Shown here: positions 23,438 through 31,703 of the stretch, in pieces
Numbering within the stretch: the first letter of the stretch is position 1
Layout: each line of letters starts with the position of its first letter
Assembly: GCA_964404165.1 (NCBI GenBank)
Contig: CAYOIZ010000002.1
Location: 1 to 64,000, forward strand
Length of the DNA stretch: 64,000 bases
Source: DASYLJ01 sp964404165
GTDB taxonomy: Bacteria; Desulfobacterota; Binatia; DP-6
Direction: 5' to 3'
Position numbers and translations under genes: made by a program
Notes under the pieces: generated by a model
Told to the model about the DNA's origin: nothing
The model's input: only the letters and a program-made list of their open reading frames with translations
The model's database searches: none

Positions 23438-24571
23438 TCAGGAGGCGAGCGCGCTGCGCAGCTCGCGGACGAGGACGTCGACCGTGCCGCGCGTGCCGCC
23501 GGCCAGCTTGGAGCGCCACTCGCCCTCGGTCTCGAAGCGTTCGTCGCCGACGAGCGTGCCCCAGGGGGCGATGGCGCGGCCGATCGCATGCGCGTCGAGC
23601 ACGTCGTCGCCGGCGGCACGGATGGCGGCGAGGACGGCCGGCACGACGGCGAGGAAGGCGCGCAGCGCCGTCGCCGTCTTGATGCTGTACTTGCGGCCCG
23701 CCCATGCACGCGGGAAGACGCGCGCGACCTGCTTGAAGTAGTTGAGGAAGAACCGCGGTGCCGCCTCCCGGAAGCGATCCGACTGCGGGCCGCCGAGCGC
23801 CTGCAGGTTGGTGAAGATGCCCTTCAGCTCGTCGGCCAGCGCCGCCTGTGCGACGCGACCACGCCCGACGCCGAACAGCTTGATCTCGCCGTGGAGCGGC
23901 GAGTCGGCGTGCTCGTTGAGCGTGCGGATGATGTCGTGGCTGGCCGCCAGCGCCTTGTCGGGGTAGAGGCGCCGCCCCGAGAGGCTGATGAGGTGCGACG
24001 GGTTCAGCTTCGTGTGCTTCGCATTGATGGTGACGAACAGCTCCACCACCTGGTCGGGGGCGAGCGTGTCGAAGACGATGGCGGGCACCTGCACGTCGCT
24101 GGCACGCTCGTCGCCGAGCATCTGGTGCAGGGCGAGCAGGCGGTGTTGGCCGTCGAGGGCGCGCAGCACGCCACCCTCGGACGGAATCTGCAGAACGCCG
24201 AGCACGCGGTGCGAGCTGGTGGGCGTGAACTCGAGGCGGCGATCGGAGACGAGCAGCACGGCCCCCGCGATGGCCGGCAGGTTCCCGGCGTCGGCGCACT
24301 GCGTGTAGTAGTCGACCAGCTCGCCGATCTTCTTGCGGATGACCGGACGCTGATACGCCTCGGCGCTCTCCGAGATGCGCTTCTCGAGCAGCTCCCAGTT
24401 GACGCGCGAGACGCGTCCCTTGCCCTTGCCGCGCGGCTTCGCCGGCGGCCCGCCGGCGTCGTACGACAGCACCTCGAACCGCACCAGCTTGTCGACGTCG
24501 CGCGCGCCGAGCATGGCCTGGTAGAGGTGGACGCCGAACTGCCGGAGCCGCATCGCGGGCACGGTGATCAC
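23438..24571 (-). CDS. DGQHR-domain protein (DndB/DpdB-like)
   Basis: A 377-residue protein with the namesake motif LDGQHRLLALHQML near residue 155. It is preceded by EFTPTSSHRVLGV and followed by VPAIVFDTL and FVTINAKHTKLN, the typical context of DGQHR proteins. The domain occurs in DndB (phosphorothioation regulator) and DpdB (7-deazaguanine DNA modification), and is related to the ParB/sulfiredoxin fold. No dnd or dpd genes are nearby, so this is a stand-alone member. The GTG at 24571 is favoured because it overlaps the stop of the upstream 77-aa gene (GTGA); an ATG at 24553 is the alternative. Role unknown, possibly DNA modification, defence or regulation. Confidence 0.8.
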   Translation of the reverse strand: MITVPAMRLRQFGVHLYQAMLGARDVDKLVRFEVLSYDAGGPPAKPRGKGKGRVSRVNWELLEKRISESAEAYQRPVIRKKIGELVDYYTQCADAGNLPAIAGAVLLVSDRRLEFTPTSSHRVLGVLQIPSEGGVLRALDGQHRLLALHQMLGDERASDVQVPAIVFDTLAPDQVVELFVTINAKHTKLNPSHLISLSGRRLYPDKALAASHDIIRTLNEHADSPLHGEIKLFGVGRGRVAQAALADELKGIFTNLQALGGPQSDRFREAAPRFFLNYFKQVARVFPRAWAGRKYSIKTATALRAFLAVVPAVLAAIRAAGDDVLDAHAIGRAIAPWGTLVGDERFETEGEWRSKLAGGTRGTVDVLVRELRSALAS

Positions 24572-24801
24572 GCGATGCCTCCCACCCAGGCCTCGACCTC
24601 TTCCAGTTTCCGCACCCGCGAGATCCACACCGGGACCTCGTGCGGCGGCGCCGCGATCAACGCCGCACGCGCCGCGCGGACCGAGTCCGAGATGATCTCG
24701 CAGCAGCGCGCATGGCAGCGCTGATTCTCCCGCTGCCGTCGCATGCGCACCCGCTCGGCGAACGCGATGATCTCTCCCACGGCGTGGGCGGAACCTACCA
24801 T
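24568..24801 (-). CDS. Small hypothetical protein coupled to the DGQHR gene (77 aa)
   Basis: A 77-residue protein I do not recognise. The middle contains the Cys/His cluster CHARCC, which could bind metal. The C-terminus (VPVWISRVRKLEEVEAWVGG) looks well folded and is not low-complexity. The stop overlaps the GTG start of the DGQHR gene, so the two products are probably made in fixed ratio and may interact. It starts at ATG 24801, only 33 bases from the divergent methyltransferase ATG. Confidence 0.65.
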   Translation of the reverse strand: MVGSAHAVGEIIAFAERVRMRRQRENQRCHARCCEIISDSVRAARAALIAAPPHEVPVWISRVRKLEEVEAWVGGIA

Positions 24802-24834
24802 GCACCCGCGCGAAAGTGCTAGGGCAGTCCGCAC

Positions 24835-25605
24835 ATGGCAGCGGATCCGTGGAGCCCGGCGCAGTACGATCGATTCCGCACCGAGCGGCAGCAGCCGTTC
24901 GTGGATCTGGCCGCGTTGATCACACCGCGTCCGGACATGCGGGTGATCGACCTGGGCTGCGGCACCGGCGAGCTGACGGCCCGCCTCCATGGCGACCTTC
25001 GTGCCCGCGACACCCTCGGCATCGACAGCTCGCCGGAGATGCTCACGCGGCAGCCCACCGGGATCGCTGGCCTGCGCTTCGCCGCCGGAGACATCGGCGC
25101 CTTCGCCGACACGGCGTCGTGGGACCTCGTCTTCTCCAATGCGGCCGTGCAGTGGCTCCCGAATCACCCCGCCCTGCTCCGACGCCTGCGCGACGCGCTG
25201 GCACCGGGCGGCCAGCTCGCCATCCAGATGCCGGCGAACTTCATGCATCCCTCGCACACGGCCGCGCACGAGGTGGCCGCCGAGCCCCCGTTCCGTGAGG
25301 CCCTCGGCGGATGGCGGCGCCACGTCCCCGTGCGCGAGCCCGAGGACTACGCCGTCATCCTGGCCAGGCTCGGGGCACGCGCACAGCACGTCCGCCTGCA
25401 GGTCTACGGCCACCAGCTGGCCTCGCGCGACGAGGTCGTCGAGTGGACGAAGGGCACGCTCCTGACCGACTACCAGCGTCGTCTCGCGCCGGCGTTGTGC
25501 GACGCCTTCCTCGATCGCTACCGCGCGCGCCTCCTGCCGCAGCTCGCCGACGATCGCCCCTACTTCTACCCGTTCCGCCGCCTCCTGCTCTGGGCCGCGT
25601 TCTGA
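24835..25605 (+). CDS. tam: Trans-aconitate 2-methyltransferase-like SAM methyltransferase
   Basis: A 256-residue class I methyltransferase. The opening MAADPWSPAQYDRFRTERQQP matches Tam, and the SAM-binding motif VIDLGCGTGELT lies at residues 38-49. The segment LVFSNAAVQWLPNH and the C-terminal RPYFYPFRRLLLWA are also Tam-like. Tam esterifies trans-aconitate, a toxic isomer formed from cis-aconitate. The ATG at 24835 has AGGGCAG upstream. Its stop overlaps the ATG of the PRPP synthetase gene. Confidence 0.85.
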   Translation: MAADPWSPAQYDRFRTERQQPFVDLAALITPRPDMRVIDLGCGTGELTARLHGDLRARDTLGIDSSPEMLTRQPTGIAGLRFAAGDIGAFADTASWDLVFSNAAVQWLPNHPALLRRLRDALAPGGQLAIQMPANFMHPSHTAAHEVAAEPPFREALGGWRRHVPVREPEDYAVILARLGARAQHVRLQVYGHQLASRDEVVEWTKGTLLTDYQRRLAPALCDAFLDRYRARLLPQLADDRPYFYPFRRLLLWAAF

Positions 25606-26489
25606 TGTCGCTCCTGCTCCTGCCACTGCCCGGCAGCGAGGCCGCGACGGCGGCGCTGGCGGCCGAGCTCGACGCCGAGGTCGCCGCCCTCGAGGTGCGA
25701 CGCTTTCCCGACGGCGAGAGCTACGTGCGCATCGACACCTCCGTCGTCGGGCGGTCGATCGCACTGGTGTGCACGCTGCGCGATCCCGATCCGCTCACCG
25801 TCCCGCTGCTCTTCACCGCGGCGACGGCGCGCGAGCTGGGCGCGGCCCGCATCGGGCTCGTGGCGCCGTACCTGGCCTACATGCGGCAGGACGCGCGCTT
25901 CCGCGCCGGCGAGGCGATCGCGTCGCGACAGTTCGGTCGCCTGCTGTCGCAGTGGATCGACTGGCTCGCCACCGTCGACCCGCACCTGCACCGCCATCAC
26001 GATCTGGCGGAGGTGTATCAGGTGCCCACCGTGGCGGTGCGCGCGGCACCGGCAGTGGCACGCTGGATCGCGCGCGACGTCGACGCCCCGGTGCTGGTCG
26101 GCCCCGACAGCGAGAGCGCGCAGTGGGTCGAGGCGGTCGCCACGGGGGTCCCGGCACCGCATCTCGTGCTCACCAAGGTACGGCACGGCGATCGCGACGT
26201 GCAGGTCTCGGTTCCCGACGTCGCGCGCTGGCGCGAGCGGACACCGGTGCTGATCGACGACATCATCTCCACCGCGCACACGATGATCGCCACCGTGGGC
26301 CACCTCCGCGCCGCCGGGCTGCGGCCCCCGGTCTGCATCGGCGTCCATGCCGTCTTCGCAGGCGACGCGCATGCGGCGCTGCTGGCCGCGGGCGCGGCAC
26401 GCGTCGTCACCTGCGACACCATCGCGCACCCCACCAATGCGATCCCGACCGCGTCGCTCCTGGCGCCCGCGATCCGCGACCTGGCGTAG
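25605..26489 (+). CDS. Ribose-phosphate pyrophosphokinase-like protein
   Basis: A 294-residue PRPP synthetase homologue that would transfer pyrophosphate from ATP to ribose 5-phosphate. Family features are VRRFPDGESYVRID, PYLAYMRQDARFRAGEAI (ATP loop) and HLHRHH near residue 128. The PRPP loop VLIDDIISTAHTM replaces the more common DDIxDTAGT; Ser for Asp and His for Gly are seen in some archaeal-type enzymes. At under 300 residues it resembles archaeal-type PRPP synthetases rather than the longer bacterial Prs. A second, housekeeping Prs may exist elsewhere. It overlaps tam by one base (TGATG). Confidence 0.8.
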   Translation: MSLLLLPLPGSEAATAALAAELDAEVAALEVRRFPDGESYVRIDTSVVGRSIALVCTLRDPDPLTVPLLFTAATARELGAARIGLVAPYLAYMRQDARFRAGEAIASRQFGRLLSQWIDWLATVDPHLHRHHDLAEVYQVPTVAVRAAPAVARWIARDVDAPVLVGPDSESAQWVEAVATGVPAPHLVLTKVRHGDRDVQVSVPDVARWRERTPVLIDDIISTAHTMIATVGHLRAAGLRPPVCIGVHAVFAGDAHAALLAAGAARVVTCDTIAHPTNAIPTASLLAPAIRDLA

Positions 26490-26582
26490 GCCGCCGGACT
26501 CAGCCCGGTACCCCCGGACCAGCCATCTCGTCAAGCCGGATGGCTAGAAGTGTCGTCCAGCAGACCGGCCCATTTCCGGGGA

Positions 26583-26611
26583 TTGACCCACTCCCGATTG
26601 CAGGCGCATTG
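26583..26611 (+). promoter_or_regulatory. Candidate near-leaderless promoter of the beta-helix protein
   Basis: TTGACC at 26583-26588, 17 bases, then GCATTG (26606-26611), and the ATG six bases later at 26618. The GGGAGG at 26611-26616 is only one base from the ATG, too close to serve as a ribosome binding site, which also favours a leaderless message. The -10 is weak. Confidence 0.35.
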
Positions 26612-26617
26612 GGAGGC

Positions 26618-28441
26618 ATGACGCTCGCCCCACGGCTCGCGGCCCTCCTGCTGCTCCTCGCGACCCCGCTCGCAGCCCGTGCCGCGACGATCAACGTCCC
26701 CGCCAGCGACGAAGCCGCACTGATCGCGGCGATCGACACCGCCAACGGCAACGGCGAGGACGACGACATCGCCCTCGCCGCCGGCTCGACGTACACCTTC
26801 ACCGCCGCCAACAACGGGGCGAACGCGCTCCCCGTGGTCACGACCAAGATCACGATCCAGGGCAACGGTGCGATCGTCGAGCGTGGCGGCGGGCCGGAGT
26901 TCCGGCTGATCGACGTCGGCTCCACGGGCGATCTGACGCTCGATCGGGTCACGGTCCGGGGAGGCCAGCTGACGTTCACGGCCGTCCGCGACGGCGGCGC
27001 CGGCATTCGCGTCGTCGGGAGCGGCAAGCTCAGCCTCACCAATGCGGTGGTGACGGCGAACACGTGCACGGGGGCCATCTGCTTCGGCGGCGGCATCTTC
27101 GTCCAGGACGACGACGCGCCCGTGGTGACGCTGATCGACAGCGAGGTGAGCGAGAACTTCGCCGAGAGCGGCGGCGGCATCTGCCTCAACCACAACAACC
27201 AGACGCTGCACCTGACGCGCACCACCGTGCGTGGCAACAGCGGCATGGAGGGTGGCGGCATCGGCACGTTCGGCGCGGACACCGTCACGATCACGGACAG
27301 CCTGATCATCGGCAACTCGGTGACGTCGTCCGGGATGTTCGGCGGGGCCCTCGGCGGCGGCATCCTCGACGTCAGCGGTGCCACCTGGACGATCTCCGGC
27401 ACGACCATCACGGGCAACAGCGCCTCCGGAGCCAACACGAACGCCTTCGCCACGAACATCTACGGCGGCGGCATGGCCGAGAACGGCGGCGCGACCATCA
27501 CCCTCGTCAACTCCACCATCACCGGCAACTCGTTGACCAACACCGCGGGCGGTCTCGTCGGAGGCGCCGGCCTCTTCTCCGAGGGGGGCGGTGACTGGAC
27601 GCTCAACAACGTCACGATCAGCGGCAACACCATCACCGCATCGAACGGCTCGGGCGGCGGCATGGAGGCGACGCGCGGCACCTTCACGCTCCGGAACTCC
27701 ATCGTTCACGGCAATACGGCGGCGGCGAATCCGGACTGCTCGGCGCTCGGCGCCAGCATGTCCGGGCCGATCTTCGACTCGTTCGTCCTCACCACGGGTC
27801 ACAACATCGTCGGCGACACGACGGGCTGCTCGGGCTTCGTCGCGACCACCGGCGACCAGGTCGGCGTCGATCCGCTGCTCGGACCGCTCGCCGACAACGG
27901 CGGACCGACGCAGACGATGGCGCTCCTCGCCGGCAGCCCCGCCCTCGACCAGGCCGACCCGGCCGTGCCCGGCAGCGGCGGCACCGCGTGCGAGGCGGTG
28001 GACCAGCGCGGTACGTCGCGCCCGCAGGGGACCGCCTGCGACATCGGGGCCTTCGAAGTCGGTGGCCCCACCACGACGACCACGCTCCCCGGCGGCTGCG
28101 ACACGCGCGCACCCACGTTCGTCTCGATCGACTGCCGACTCGACGCGCTCATTGCCGACCTCGAGAGCGCACAGGATCTCGGCAAGGTGAAGACGTCGCT
28201 CCTGCGTTCGGCGACGGCGGCCCGCGAGAAGAAGATCGCCGCCGAGAACACCGACCCCGCCAACGCGAAGAAGGTGAAGAAGCTCCTCAAGAAGGCGATC
28301 CGGAAGATAATCTCCTTCGGCTTCCGCATCCGCTCGCGGAACGCGGTACGGGCGATCCCGGATGCCGACCGCCGCACGGCGCTGCGCACCGTCGGCGCGG
28401 AGATCCAGGCCGACATGAAGACGCTGATGGGCTCGCTCTGA
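26618..28441 (+). CDS. Secreted right-handed beta-helix protein with Thr-rich linker and C-terminal helical domain
   Basis: A 607-residue exported protein. The signal peptide is MTLAPRLAALLLLLATPLAARA. Residues about 25-450 are beta-helix repeats with GNS, GGGI and TIT motifs, ending in the choice-of-anchor-type tail PALDQAD... VDQRG... ACDIGAFEV. A linker of GGPTTTTTLPGG follows. The last 110 residues form a Cys-containing, Lys-rich helical domain (CDTRAPTF; RLDALIADLESAQ; KKVKKLLKKAIRKI). Such linkers and tails recur in large secreted proteins of some uncultured delta-proteobacterial lineages. The function is probably surface attachment or polysaccharide binding (inference). Confidence 0.8.
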   Translation: MTLAPRLAALLLLLATPLAARAATINVPASDEAALIAAIDTANGNGEDDDIALAAGSTYTFTAANNGANALPVVTTKITIQGNGAIVERGGGPEFRLIDVGSTGDLTLDRVTVRGGQLTFTAVRDGGAGIRVVGSGKLSLTNAVVTANTCTGAICFGGGIFVQDDDAPVVTLIDSEVSENFAESGGGICLNHNNQTLHLTRTTVRGNSGMEGGGIGTFGADTVTITDSLIIGNSVTSSGMFGGALGGGILDVSGATWTISGTTITGNSASGANTNAFATNIYGGGMAENGGATITLVNSTITGNSLTNTAGGLVGGAGLFSEGGGDWTLNNVTISGNTITASNGSGGGMEATRGTFTLRNSIVHGNTAAANPDCSALGASMSGPIFDSFVLTTGHNIVGDTTGCSGFVATTGDQVGVDPLLGPLADNGGPTQTMALLAGSPALDQADPAVPGSGGTACEAVDQRGTSRPQGTACDIGAFEVGGPTTTTTLPGGCDTRAPTFVSIDCRLDALIADLESAQDLGKVKTSLLRSATAAREKKIAAENTDPANAKKVKKLLKKAIRKIISFGFRIRSRNAVRAIPDADRRTALRTVGAEIQADMKTLMGSL

Positions 28442-28442
28442 C

Positions 28443-29114
28443 GTGCGGCTGATCTGCTTCGGCGACATCCACATGGCGTTCCGGTCGATCGAACGGCTGG
28501 CACCCGTGCTTGCGACCGCCGACGTCGCCATCCTGATCGGCGACCTCACCAACTTCGGCGAGCCCGACGACGCCTTCGCGGTCGTGAACGCCGTGCGCGC
28601 GCACTGTCCCACGGTGTGGGCCGTCACCGGCAACCTCGACATGGCGTGGGTCATCGACGCCTTCCGCGACGGCGGCATCTCGCTGCACGGCGAGGGTCGT
28701 CGGCTCGGCGACCTCGGCGTCTTCGGCTGCGGCGGCTCCAACATCACGCCCATGGACACGCCCACCGAGCTCGAGGAGCACGAGCTCGCCGCCGTCCTCG
28801 CCCGGGGCCACGCGCAGGTCGCGGACGCGCCGCGACGGCTGATGGTCTGCCACACGCCGCCCTTCGACTGCCGCCTCGACCGGCTCGTGAACGGCACGCC
28901 CGTCGGCAGTCCCGCGGTGCGCGCCTTCATCGAGGCACATCGACCCGACGTCTGCGTCGTCGGCCACATCCACGAGGGGCGCGGCGTCGACCGCGTCGGC
29001 GAGACCGTGGTCCTGAACGCCGGCGCCTGCCGCGACGGCGGTTACATCGTGGTCGACGACGACGGCGCGCGCCTCACGGCCGAGCTGCGCAACGTTCGCA
29101 CCGACACGGCGTGA
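28443..29114 (+). CDS. Calcineurin-like metallophosphoesterase
   Basis: A 223-residue dinuclear-metal phosphoesterase. Metal-binding motifs appear in order: GDIHMAF (Asp8, His10), ILIGDLTNFGE, VTGNLD (GNHD variant with Leu for His), CHTPPFD and GHIHEGRG. The GNHD His, which usually assists catalysis, is replaced. The substrate is unknown; YfcE/MJ0936-like cyclic nucleotide or phosphodiester activity is possible. The GTG start lies two bases after the beta-helix stop, and the end overlaps the HAD gene (GTGA). Confidence 0.8.
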   Translation: MRLICFGDIHMAFRSIERLAPVLATADVAILIGDLTNFGEPDDAFAVVNAVRAHCPTVWAVTGNLDMAWVIDAFRDGGISLHGEGRRLGDLGVFGCGGSNITPMDTPTELEEHELAAVLARGHAQVADAPRRLMVCHTPPFDCRLDRLVNGTPVGSPAVRAFIEAHRPDVCVVGHIHEGRGVDRVGETVVLNAGACRDGGYIVVDDDGARLTAELRNVRTDTA

Positions 29115-29821
29115 GCACGCTGCGCGCGCTCAGCTTCGACGCCGCCGGCACGGTGTTCGAGGTGGCGGAGCCCGTCGGCACGACCTACGCCCGGATCGCG
29201 CAGCGCCACGGCCTCGGCGCGGATCCCGCCGTCGTCGAGCAGGCGTTCCGGGCGGCGTTCGCGGCCGCGCCGCCCCTGGCCTTCCCGGGTGCCAGCCCGA
29301 CGCGGCTCGACGCCCACGAGCGGGCCTGGTGGTACGCGATCGTGCGCCGGTCGCTCGGCGTGCGCACGGCCGACGCCGCCTTCGACGCATGCGCCGAGGC
29401 GCTGTTCGCGCACTACGCCACGGCCGGGGCGTGGCGGGTCTTCCCGGAGGTTCCGGAGACGCTGGCCGCGCTGCGCGCGCATGGCATGCGTCTGGTGATG
29501 GTGTCGAACTTCGACGCGCGCCTGCCGCCGCTGCTCGACGCGCTCGGCCTCGCCACCGCGTTCGACCACGTCGAGCACTCGTCGCGCGCCGGCGCCGCCA
29601 AGCCCGACCCGGCGATCTTCCATGCCGCGCTGCGGGCCGTCGGCGTGACCGCAGCCGAGGCGCTGCACGCGGGCGACGCCGTCGTCGACGACGTGGAAGG
29701 CGCACGCGGCGCGGGTCTGCGCGCGGTGCTGGTGGATCGTCACGGACGCCGACCGCCCTGCCCGCCCGACGTCACGATCGTCACCCGGCTGTCCGACATC
29801 CTTCCCCTCGTTCACGCGTAG
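29111..29821 (+). CDS. HAD-superfamily hydrolase
   Basis: A 236-residue HAD phosphatase. Motif I is SFDAAGTVFE (nucleophile Asp10, with Ala where the general acid Asp is common, as in HDHD3-like members), motif II is VSNFDARL, motif III is KPDPAIF and motif IV is GDAVVDDVEGARGAG. The substrate is unknown. The GTG start at 29111 overlaps the metallophosphoesterase stop (GTGA), so the two enzymes may act on related phosphates. Confidence 0.85.
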   Translation: MSTLRALSFDAAGTVFEVAEPVGTTYARIAQRHGLGADPAVVEQAFRAAFAAAPPLAFPGASPTRLDAHERAWWYAIVRRSLGVRTADAAFDACAEALFAHYATAGAWRVFPEVPETLAALRAHGMRLVMVSNFDARLPPLLDALGLATAFDHVEHSSRAGAAKPDPAIFHAALRAVGVTAAEALHAGDAVVDDVEGARGAGLRAVLVDRHGRRPPCPPDVTIVTRLSDILPLVHA

Positions 29822-29997
29822 ACGTCCACCAGCATTCCCCGCCTGGGGCCGAGCCAACGCGTGTCGATCGGCCAGCGCTCCTGGCGGGGCCGCCGGGACT
29901 CGACCGGCAGCCTCGTCGCAGGACGGCGGGACGGGATCACCAGCTCGGGGATCAGGACCGGCCGGCGGGACGCGACGACGACGGTGGGAAGCTGCAT
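29812..29997 (-). CDS. Possible small protein, 61 aa, Pro/Arg-rich
   Basis: A 61-residue reading frame convergent with the HAD gene, whose last ten bases it overlaps. The sequence (MQLPTVVVASRRP, then PELVIPSRRPATRLP, ending GPRRGMLVDVYA) has strong GC3 bias and a non-random look, unlike most shadow frames here. No domain is recognised and there is no clear ribosome binding site. It could equally be a chance frame. Confidence 0.35.
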   Translation of the reverse strand: MQLPTVVVASRRPVLIPELVIPSRRPATRLPVESRRPRQERWPIDTRWLGPRRGMLVDVYA

Positions 29998-30134
29998 GAC
30001 GGTCGTAGCATCGCAGGCGGCGTGCCGCCGAGAACCGTCGCGCCGGCGTGGCCGGTGCGCAGCCGGATGCGCAGCGCCGTCGGACGCGCCGGCGCATCAT
30101 CCCGGAAAGACGCAGCCTTCGGGTGCGCACGCCG

Positions 30135-30161
30135 GCGCACACCACGCGGCTCGTGGTGCGC
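30135..30161 (-). terminator. Hairpin after the sigma-54-type activator gene
   Basis: GCGCAC and CCACG pair with CGTGG and TGCGC around a CGGCT loop, with a two-base bulge, just downstream of the minus-strand stop at 30177. No T-run is present. The rest of 29998-30176 shows no gene. Confidence 0.35.
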
Positions 30162-30176
30162 AGCGGGCTGCGCGGC

Positions 30177-31703
30177 TCAGGACGGCTCGCCGTGCCCGAT
30201 GCCGTAGCGCTTGAGCTTGTACAGCAGGGTGCGACGGCCGATGCCGAGCAGGCGCGCCGCCTGCGTGCGGTTGTTGCCGGTCTCGACCAGCGCGCGCTCG
30301 ATGAGCGTGCGCTCGGTCCCGCCGAGCGCCGTCTGCACGGCGTCGTGGTAGCGCAGGCCCGACGGCGCGGCCCCGTCGTCGAGCCCGAGGTCGGCCGGGC
30401 CGATGACGGTGCCCGCCGTCATCACCACCGCCTGCTCGATGACGTTCTCGAGCTCGCGCACGTTGCCCGGCCACGGTCGCCCGGCGAGCGCGGCCACGGC
30501 GTCGGGCGAGAGCCGCAGCCCCGGCCGCTCGTGGCGCACCGCGAAGCGCGCCAGGAAGTGCTGCGCCAGCAGCGGGACGTCCTCGACCCGCTCGGCCAGC
30601 GACGGCACGACGAGCGTCGCCACCTTCAGGCGGAAGTAGAGGTCCTGCCGGAAGCGCCCGTCCCGCACCGCCGCCTCGAGATCGCGATGCGTGGCGGCCA
30701 CGACGCGCACGTCCACCGGCAGCGCGCGCGCCCCGCCGACACGCGTCACCTCGCGTTCCTGGAGCACGCGCAGCACCTTCGCCTGCACCGTGAGGCTCAT
30801 GTCGCCGATCTCGTCGAGCAGCAGCGTGCCGCCGCCGGCGCGCTCGATGAGGCCGGCGCGGCGCTCGACCCCGGTGGCGACGCCACGCTCGATGCCGAAG
30901 AGCTCGCTCTCGAGCAGCGTCTCGGGCAGTGCCGCGCAGTTGACGGCGACGAACGGCCCCTCGCGACGCCGGCCGCCCCAGTGCAGGGCACGCGCCACCA
31001 TCTCCTTGCCGGTGCCGCTCTCGCCGAGCAGCAGCACGGTGATGTCGGCGTCGGCGAGCCGCTCGAGCACGGCGAGCATGGCGCGGAACGTCGGCCCGAC
31101 GCCGATCAGCGCGCTGCGCCCGAAGCGATCGCCCAGCTCCGCGCGCAGCGTGCGGTTCTCGGCCGCGAGTCGCTCGTAGAGCGACGCGTTCTCGAGTGCC
31201 ATCGTGACGGGCGGGGCGATCAGGCCGAGCAGCCGATCGCGCTCGGCGTCGGCGTCGAGCGGCTCGACGGTGCCGAGCCCGAGTACGCCGATGGTCCGTC
31301 CGCGCGCCACGAGCGGATGGAGCACGAGCTGGCCGAGATCGGCCGCCTCCGACGGCATGGCGTCGGGCGGACAGGTGACGACGCTCCCGGCCGCCGCGGT
31401 GCCGAGCGCACCGGCCGCGGCGAAGGGCACCATCGGCGCGTCGTCGAGGGCGCACGCCTCGTCGCCCCGCGCCAGGGCCGTGAGCCGGACGCCGCCGTCG
31501 AGCGCGTCGACGCTCCACAACGCCACCAGGTCGAGGCCGAGCTCGTCGCGCAGCAGCCCCGTCACCGCCCGGCCGATGGCCGTCACGGTGACCTCGCCGG
31601 CGAGCGCGTCGCCCAGCTGGCGGACGAACGACAGCTCCTCGATGCGGCGGATCAGCTCGGCGTTCGACGCACGGAGCGCCCGCTCGAGCGGCTCCTGGCT
31701 CAT
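30177..31703 (-). CDS. GAF-AAA+ sigma-54-type activator with altered GAFTGA loop
   Basis: A 508-residue NtrC-like regulator. Residues about 20-185 form a GAF-like sensor. The AAA+ domain has Walker A GESGTGKE (227-234), Walker B GGTLLLDEIGD (about 291-301) and the R-finger region. A Fis-type HTH is at the end (NNRTQAARLLGIGRRTLLYKLKR). The sigma-54 contact loop, normally GAFTGA, reads GVATGV (274-279), so interaction with sigma-54 may be changed or lost. There is no receiver domain, so it should respond to a ligand rather than phosphorylation. The start at 31703 overlaps the HDOD gene stop (ATGA). Confidence 0.9.
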   Translation of the reverse strand: MSQEPLERALRASNAELIRRIEELSFVRQLGDALAGEVTVTAIGRAVTGLLRDELGLDLVALWSVDALDGGVRLTALARGDEACALDDAPMVPFAAAGALGTAAAGSVVTCPPDAMPSEAADLGQLVLHPLVARGRTIGVLGLGTVEPLDADAERDRLLGLIAPPVTMALENASLYERLAAENRTLRAELGDRFGRSALIGVGPTFRAMLAVLERLADADITVLLLGESGTGKEMVARALHWGGRRREGPFVAVNCAALPETLLESELFGIERGVATGVERRAGLIERAGGGTLLLDEIGDMSLTVQAKVLRVLQEREVTRVGGARALPVDVRVVAATHRDLEAAVRDGRFRQDLYFRLKVATLVVPSLAERVEDVPLLAQHFLARFAVRHERPGLRLSPDAVAALAGRPWPGNVRELENVIEQAVVMTAGTVIGPADLGLDDGAAPSGLRYHDAVQTALGGTERTLIERALVETGNNRTQAARLLGIGRRTLLYKLKRYGIGHGEPS

